The position numbers and the translations under genes were made by a program. A DNA stretch of 8,738 nucleotides from Methanobacteriota archaeon (lineage in GTDB: Archaea > Methanobacteriota > Methanobacteria > Methanobacteriales > Methanobacteriaceae). Of this stretch, positions 5,870-8,738 are shown piece by piece. Every line of letters starts with the position of its first letter. The first letter of the stretch is position 1. Below the pieces are notes generated by a model that ran no database searches, was not told where the DNA came from, and saw only the letters and a list, made by a program, of their open reading frames with translations. The stretch is from the NCBI GenBank assembly GCA_023434825.1, contig JAEYSH010000194.1, positions 1 to 8,738 of the forward strand. Direction: 5' to 3'.

Positions 5870-8607
5870 CCAGCAAGCACCTCATTCAGCTCCCCTAAAA
5901 TCCAATCTAAATCATCTCCAAAGAGCTGATAAATCTTAATAGCCCCTCCCTTCTCATAGAAAGGCACGTTTTCAAAATCATCCATTTCGATTGATAAACT
6001 GGTTGCAATGTGATCTTTAATCATCTTTAGCCATTCCTTTTGCTCTGGAGTAAATGTATGTCCGTTATTTTCCTGTTCTTTCAACCATGCGTTAAATTTC
6101 TCATTGACTGCTTCATCAAATGGTTCAAGAATGTCGATTTCTTCAATAGTAAATCTAATAAGTTGTATAATGTTAGTTAAAAGTTTATGCGGATTTCCCC
6201 TAACTTTAGATTTTTCAAGACTTTTATACGCCTTCCAAACAATTTCGGGAGTCAAGTAATATGGTGGTTTTTCTATAGAGTTCGCAAGTTCTTTTATTTG
6301 TTCATATGTTATATGTCGTTGCCCATAAGGTTTGTTATAAATTATTTGTAAAGCTGTAAGTTCATCTTTATTTTCTTCAATAAACTTTTTAAAGCTATGA
6401 ACCTTATTTGTTGCTTCTTTTTCACTAAAACCAGTGTTTGTAACTATGTCCGGAATAAAATCAATAATTTGCTCGTTTTTAGTTTTAATATCAATAATTG
6501 TTTTTCTAAAGTTTGGATTGTCAAATGGTTCGCATGCTTTAATTACTAATACTTCCACCGCTTCTTTAATTTCTTCACTTGTTGGGGTTTCAGTCTCAAA
6601 AATCTTTGATGCTTCTGTAATATGTTTATCAGGATCTACTGCGTCTAATAGACTATTTATTATTTCTTTAAATGGTTGTTGAGCTAGTTTTTCTATTTCT
6701 TCTCTGTCTTTATCATCTAATTTTTGATCTATTCTGGCTAGTCGTCCTGCAAGAGTTGTTATTGTATCTACATCTCTTACACCATATGAAACAGAATTCA
6801 GTAATTTTTCAAGTGAAATTGTTTTCTTACGCTCCAAAGATCTTGAATCTGTTTTGTCATGTTCACATACGCCAACAGCATCTACTATTACAAAGTGAGT
6901 TTTAAATTCTGCATCCGGAGTTACAGCACGTAAATCAGATTTAGGAATAATTCTTGTTCCCCTTCCTTTCATTTGTTCAAAATAAACACTTGATTTGACA
7001 TCTCTCATGAATAAAAGGCATTCCAAAGGTTTAATGTCTGTTCCGGTTGAAATCATGTCTACAGTTACAACTATTCGAGGATTATAAGAATTTCTAAAGC
7101 TTGAAATTAAATCCTCTGTTTTAACTCCTGTAGTTCTGTAAGTTATTTTACGACAAAATTCATTTCCTTTTCCAAATTCTTCTCTAACTATTTTAACAAT
7201 ATCATCTGCATGTGAATCATTTTTAGCGAAAATTAATGTTTTGGGGACTTCATTTCTTCCAGGGAATATCTCAGGCATCTTATCTCTAAAAGTTTTAATT
7301 ATTTTTCTAATTTGATCTGGAACAACAACGGATTTATCTAGTTGATTGGGCTTATATACATAGTCCTCGTCCATTTCTTCCCATCTTTTTTTTCGAGTTA
7401 GTCTATCTCGCCTATCTACAATGGTGCCTGCTTCAATAATGCTTCCTTCTGCTGTGATTTTAGTTTTTATTTCATATATGTCATAACCGACATTTACACC
7501 ATCAGCCACTGCACGTTCGTGTGAGTATTCTGTAACTAAATTTTGATCAAAAAATCCTAATGTTTGTTTAGATGGAGTAGCAGTTAAACCAATAAGGAAA
7601 GCGTCAAAATATTCCAATACTTGTCTCCATAAATTATAGATTGATCGGTGACATTCATCAGTTATAATGAAATCAAAAGTTTCAATAGGCAAATCAGGAT
7701 TATATTTAACTTCTAATTGATTATCCTCAATTGCTAGATTATCGAATAATGAATACTCTTCTGTTTCAACTTCTAATTCCAAATCTCCTTTTAGCATGGA
7801 ATATAATCTTTGAATTGTTGTTATACATACTTTATTAACTTGATCAAAAGAATTTGAAGTTAAATGTTGCACGTTATAAAGTTCTGTGAATTTTCTACCA
7901 TCATCAGGAGTTACGTATTGTTTAAATTCTTTTAATGTTTGTCTTCCAAGATTACTTCTATCTACTAAAAATAGAACTCTTTTAGCTCCAGAAAACTTAA
8001 TTAAACGATAAATAGCAGTAACCGCAGCAAATGTTTTCCCACTACCCGTAGCCATTTGTATTAAAGATTTTGGCCTTGATTCGGCAAATGATTGTTCTAA
8101 ATTGATTATAGCATCACTTTGGCAAGTTCTTAAACCTTCTTCAATCAAAAATGGCATTTTCTTTAATCTACATCGTAAAGTTTCTTCTTCATTAGCCCAT
8201 TCCTGCAATGTTTCAGGTTTATGAAAAGCAAAAACATTCCGGGACCGATAATCCGGATCCCTCAAATCTCTGAAAAGAGTTTCAATTCCTGTACTCTCAT
8301 AAGCAAAGGGCAATGGTTCTATATGCGGAATTTCTTCTGGCACTCCACTGATATATTTATCATTTTGCGTATCAACACCCGTTAAAGTAGTTCCAACAGG
8401 TTTAGCTTCAATAACACCAACTGCTTTTCTATCAACAAAAAGTAAATAATCTACGGGCCCTGTTTTCAAAGGAAATTCTCTAATTATAACTCCTAAAGAA
8501 GCTCCTAAATTTAATTCATCTCTATCTTGAATTACCCATCCAGCAGCTTCTAAAAGTTTATCAATTTTTTGACGAGCTTTTTCTTCAGGTTTAGTCATAT
8601 TAAACAC
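5866..8607 (-). CDS. hsdR: Type I restriction-modification motor/endonuclease subunit HsdR (EcoEI-type)
   Basis: A 913-residue restriction subunit that joins the HsdM-HsdS complex, pumps DNA using ATP and cleaves it. An N-terminal PD-(D/E)xK nuclease has D53 (VDYLLF) and E67-A-K69 (VIEAKP). The helicase core follows: Walker A ATGSGKT (186-192), DECH box (317-320), TAT motif III (342-344), STGTDIKP motif V (520-527) and QMKGRGTR motif VI (545-552). A helical C-terminal region of the EcoEI_R_C type spans about 720-905. All catalytic motifs are intact and length is normal. The frame starts with GTG at 8607, directly after a TAATAA; an in-frame ATG at 8598 (residue 4) is an alternative. Neither has a good Shine-Dalgarno, so translation is probably coupled to the gene before. 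The 3' end overlaps hsdS by 4 nt (ATGA). The order R-S-M differs from the commoner layouts. Confidence 0.97.
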   Translation of the reverse strand: MFNMTKPEEKARQKIDKLLEAAGWVIQDRDELNLGASLGVIIREFPLKTGPVDYLLFVDRKAVGVIEAKPVGTTLTGVDTQNDKYISGVPEEIPHIEPLPFAYESTGIETLFRDLRDPDYRSRNVFAFHKPETLQEWANEEETLRCRLKKMPFLIEEGLRTCQSDAIINLEQSFAESRPKSLIQMATGSGKTFAAVTAIYRLIKFSGAKRVLFLVDRSNLGRQTLKEFKQYVTPDDGRKFTELYNVQHLTSNSFDQVNKVCITTIQRLYSMLKGDLELEVETEEYSLFDNLAIEDNQLEVKYNPDLPIETFDFIITDECHRSIYNLWRQVLEYFDAFLIGLTATPSKQTLGFFDQNLVTEYSHERAVADGVNVGYDIYEIKTKITAEGSIIEAGTIVDRRDRLTRKKRWEEMDEDYVYKPNQLDKSVVVPDQIRKIIKTFRDKMPEIFPGRNEVPKTLIFAKNDSHADDIVKIVREEFGKGNEFCRKITYRTTGVKTEDLISSFRNSYNPRIVVTVDMISTGTDIKPLECLLFMRDVKSSVYFEQMKGRGTRIIPKSDLRAVTPDAEFKTHFVIVDAVGVCEHDKTDSRSLERKKTISLEKLLNSVSYGVRDVDTITTLAGRLARIDQKLDDKDREEIEKLAQQPFKEIINSLLDAVDPDKHITEASKIFETETPTSEEIKEAVEVLVIKACEPFDNPNFRKTIIDIKTKNEQIIDFIPDIVTNTGFSEKEATNKVHSFKKFIEENKDELTALQIIYNKPYGQRHITYEQIKELANSIEKPPYYLTPEIVWKAYKSLEKSKVRGNPHKLLTNIIQLIRFTIEEIDILEPFDEAVNEKFNAWLKEQENNGHTFTPEQKEWLKMIKDHIATSLSIEMDDFENVPFYEKGGAIKIYQLFGDDLDWILGELNEVLAG

Positions 8608-8610
8608 TTA

Positions 8611-8738
8611 TTAAACAGAATTTTTATTATAAGATTGTCTTATTAAATACATTAAATAATCTAAATCATCTTCAGGAGTTAAATTTATATCATAATCTCC
8701 ATTTCCATGATGCCCTATACTTGAAACATCTCTAGCCA
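8611..8738 (-). CDS. C-terminus of a DUF5655-like protein (partial, 5' end outside window)
   Basis: The last 41 codons of a minus-strand gene run from the right edge to a TAA at 8611-8613, followed at once by a second in-frame TAA (8608-8610) and then the GTG of hsdR. The peptide begins ARDVSSIGHHGNGDYDI and continues into DLDYLMYLIRQSY. I recognise this as the ending of DUF5655 domains (typically RDVSNIGHWGNGD followed by an LIxxSY helix). This domain occurs as the C-terminal part of larger proteins in defence loci, including some with GmrSD-type DUF262/DUF1524 regions, and in small stand-alone proteins; which applies here cannot be seen. Its junction with hsdR places it in the same transcript. 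The operon promoter must lie in or beyond this gene, outside the window. Confidence 0.72.
   Translation of the reverse strand, partial: ARDVSSIGHHGNGDYDINLTPEDDLDYLMYLIRQSYNKNSV

Noticed and set aside
6434..6905. Two plus-strand frames (82 and 77 codons) antisense to hsdR
   Set aside because: Both lie fully within the HsdR C-terminal half and have hydrophobic, low-complexity translations typical of antisense reading of AT-rich genes.
1..8738. CRISPR array, tRNA/rRNA genes, transposase or integrase
   Set aside because: No regularly spaced repeats, no cloverleaf-like or conserved rRNA stretch, and no recognisable DDE, HUH or tyrosine recombinase motif was found on either strand.

Overview
The window is AT-rich on both strands. 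Its Shine-Dalgarno sequences (AAGGAG, AAAGGTG, GGTGAT) and occasional GTG/TTG starts fit an AT-rich methanogenic archaeon such as Methanobrevibacter or a relative. An AT-rich Firmicute cannot be excluded, because no taxonomic marker gene is present. The region reads as a defence locus.

The right two thirds (2096-8738) is one tightly packed minus-strand operon. In transcription order it holds: the 3' end of a gene with a DUF5655-like C-terminus (cut by the window edge), hsdR, hsdS, hsdM, a small HEPN-like protein with an RNSISH (Rx4H) motif, and a small zinc-ribbon protein. Genes from hsdR to the zinc-ribbon gene overlap by 1 or 4 nt (ATGA, TAATG, TAATG, TTGA), and hsdR starts 3 nt after the stop of the DUF5655-like gene. 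HsdR, HsdS and HsdM look complete, and the recognisable catalytic motifs of HsdR and HsdM are intact. They should form a working Type I restriction-modification system: HsdM2HsdS methylates adenine at a bipartite site set by the two HsdS target-recognition domains, and HsdR adds ATP-driven translocation and cleavage.

The least familiar part is the tail of the operon. The HEPN-like gene ends in an A7 run that is an in-frame A_AAA_AAA slippery heptamer. The zinc-ribbon frame lies at -1, opens upstream of its own TTG start, and has no ATG start before residue 51. A -1 slip, or a one-base expansion of the run, would join the two into a protein of about 278 residues. The pair could be an RNase effector module tied to the restriction system, analogous in concept to PrrC/RloC, but that role is inferred.

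The left third is looser. It has the last 48 codons of an unrecognised plus-strand gene (to 149), a 334-nt spacer, a plus-strand gene (484-1341) with two CxxC knuckles and a DUF4145/HEPN-like C-terminal half, a convergent unrecognised 139-aa minus-strand gene with a strong SD and a promoter-proximal palindrome, and a 303-nt spacer with an inverted repeat just beyond the end of the RM operon. No tRNA, rRNA, CRISPR array, transposase or integrase was recognised.
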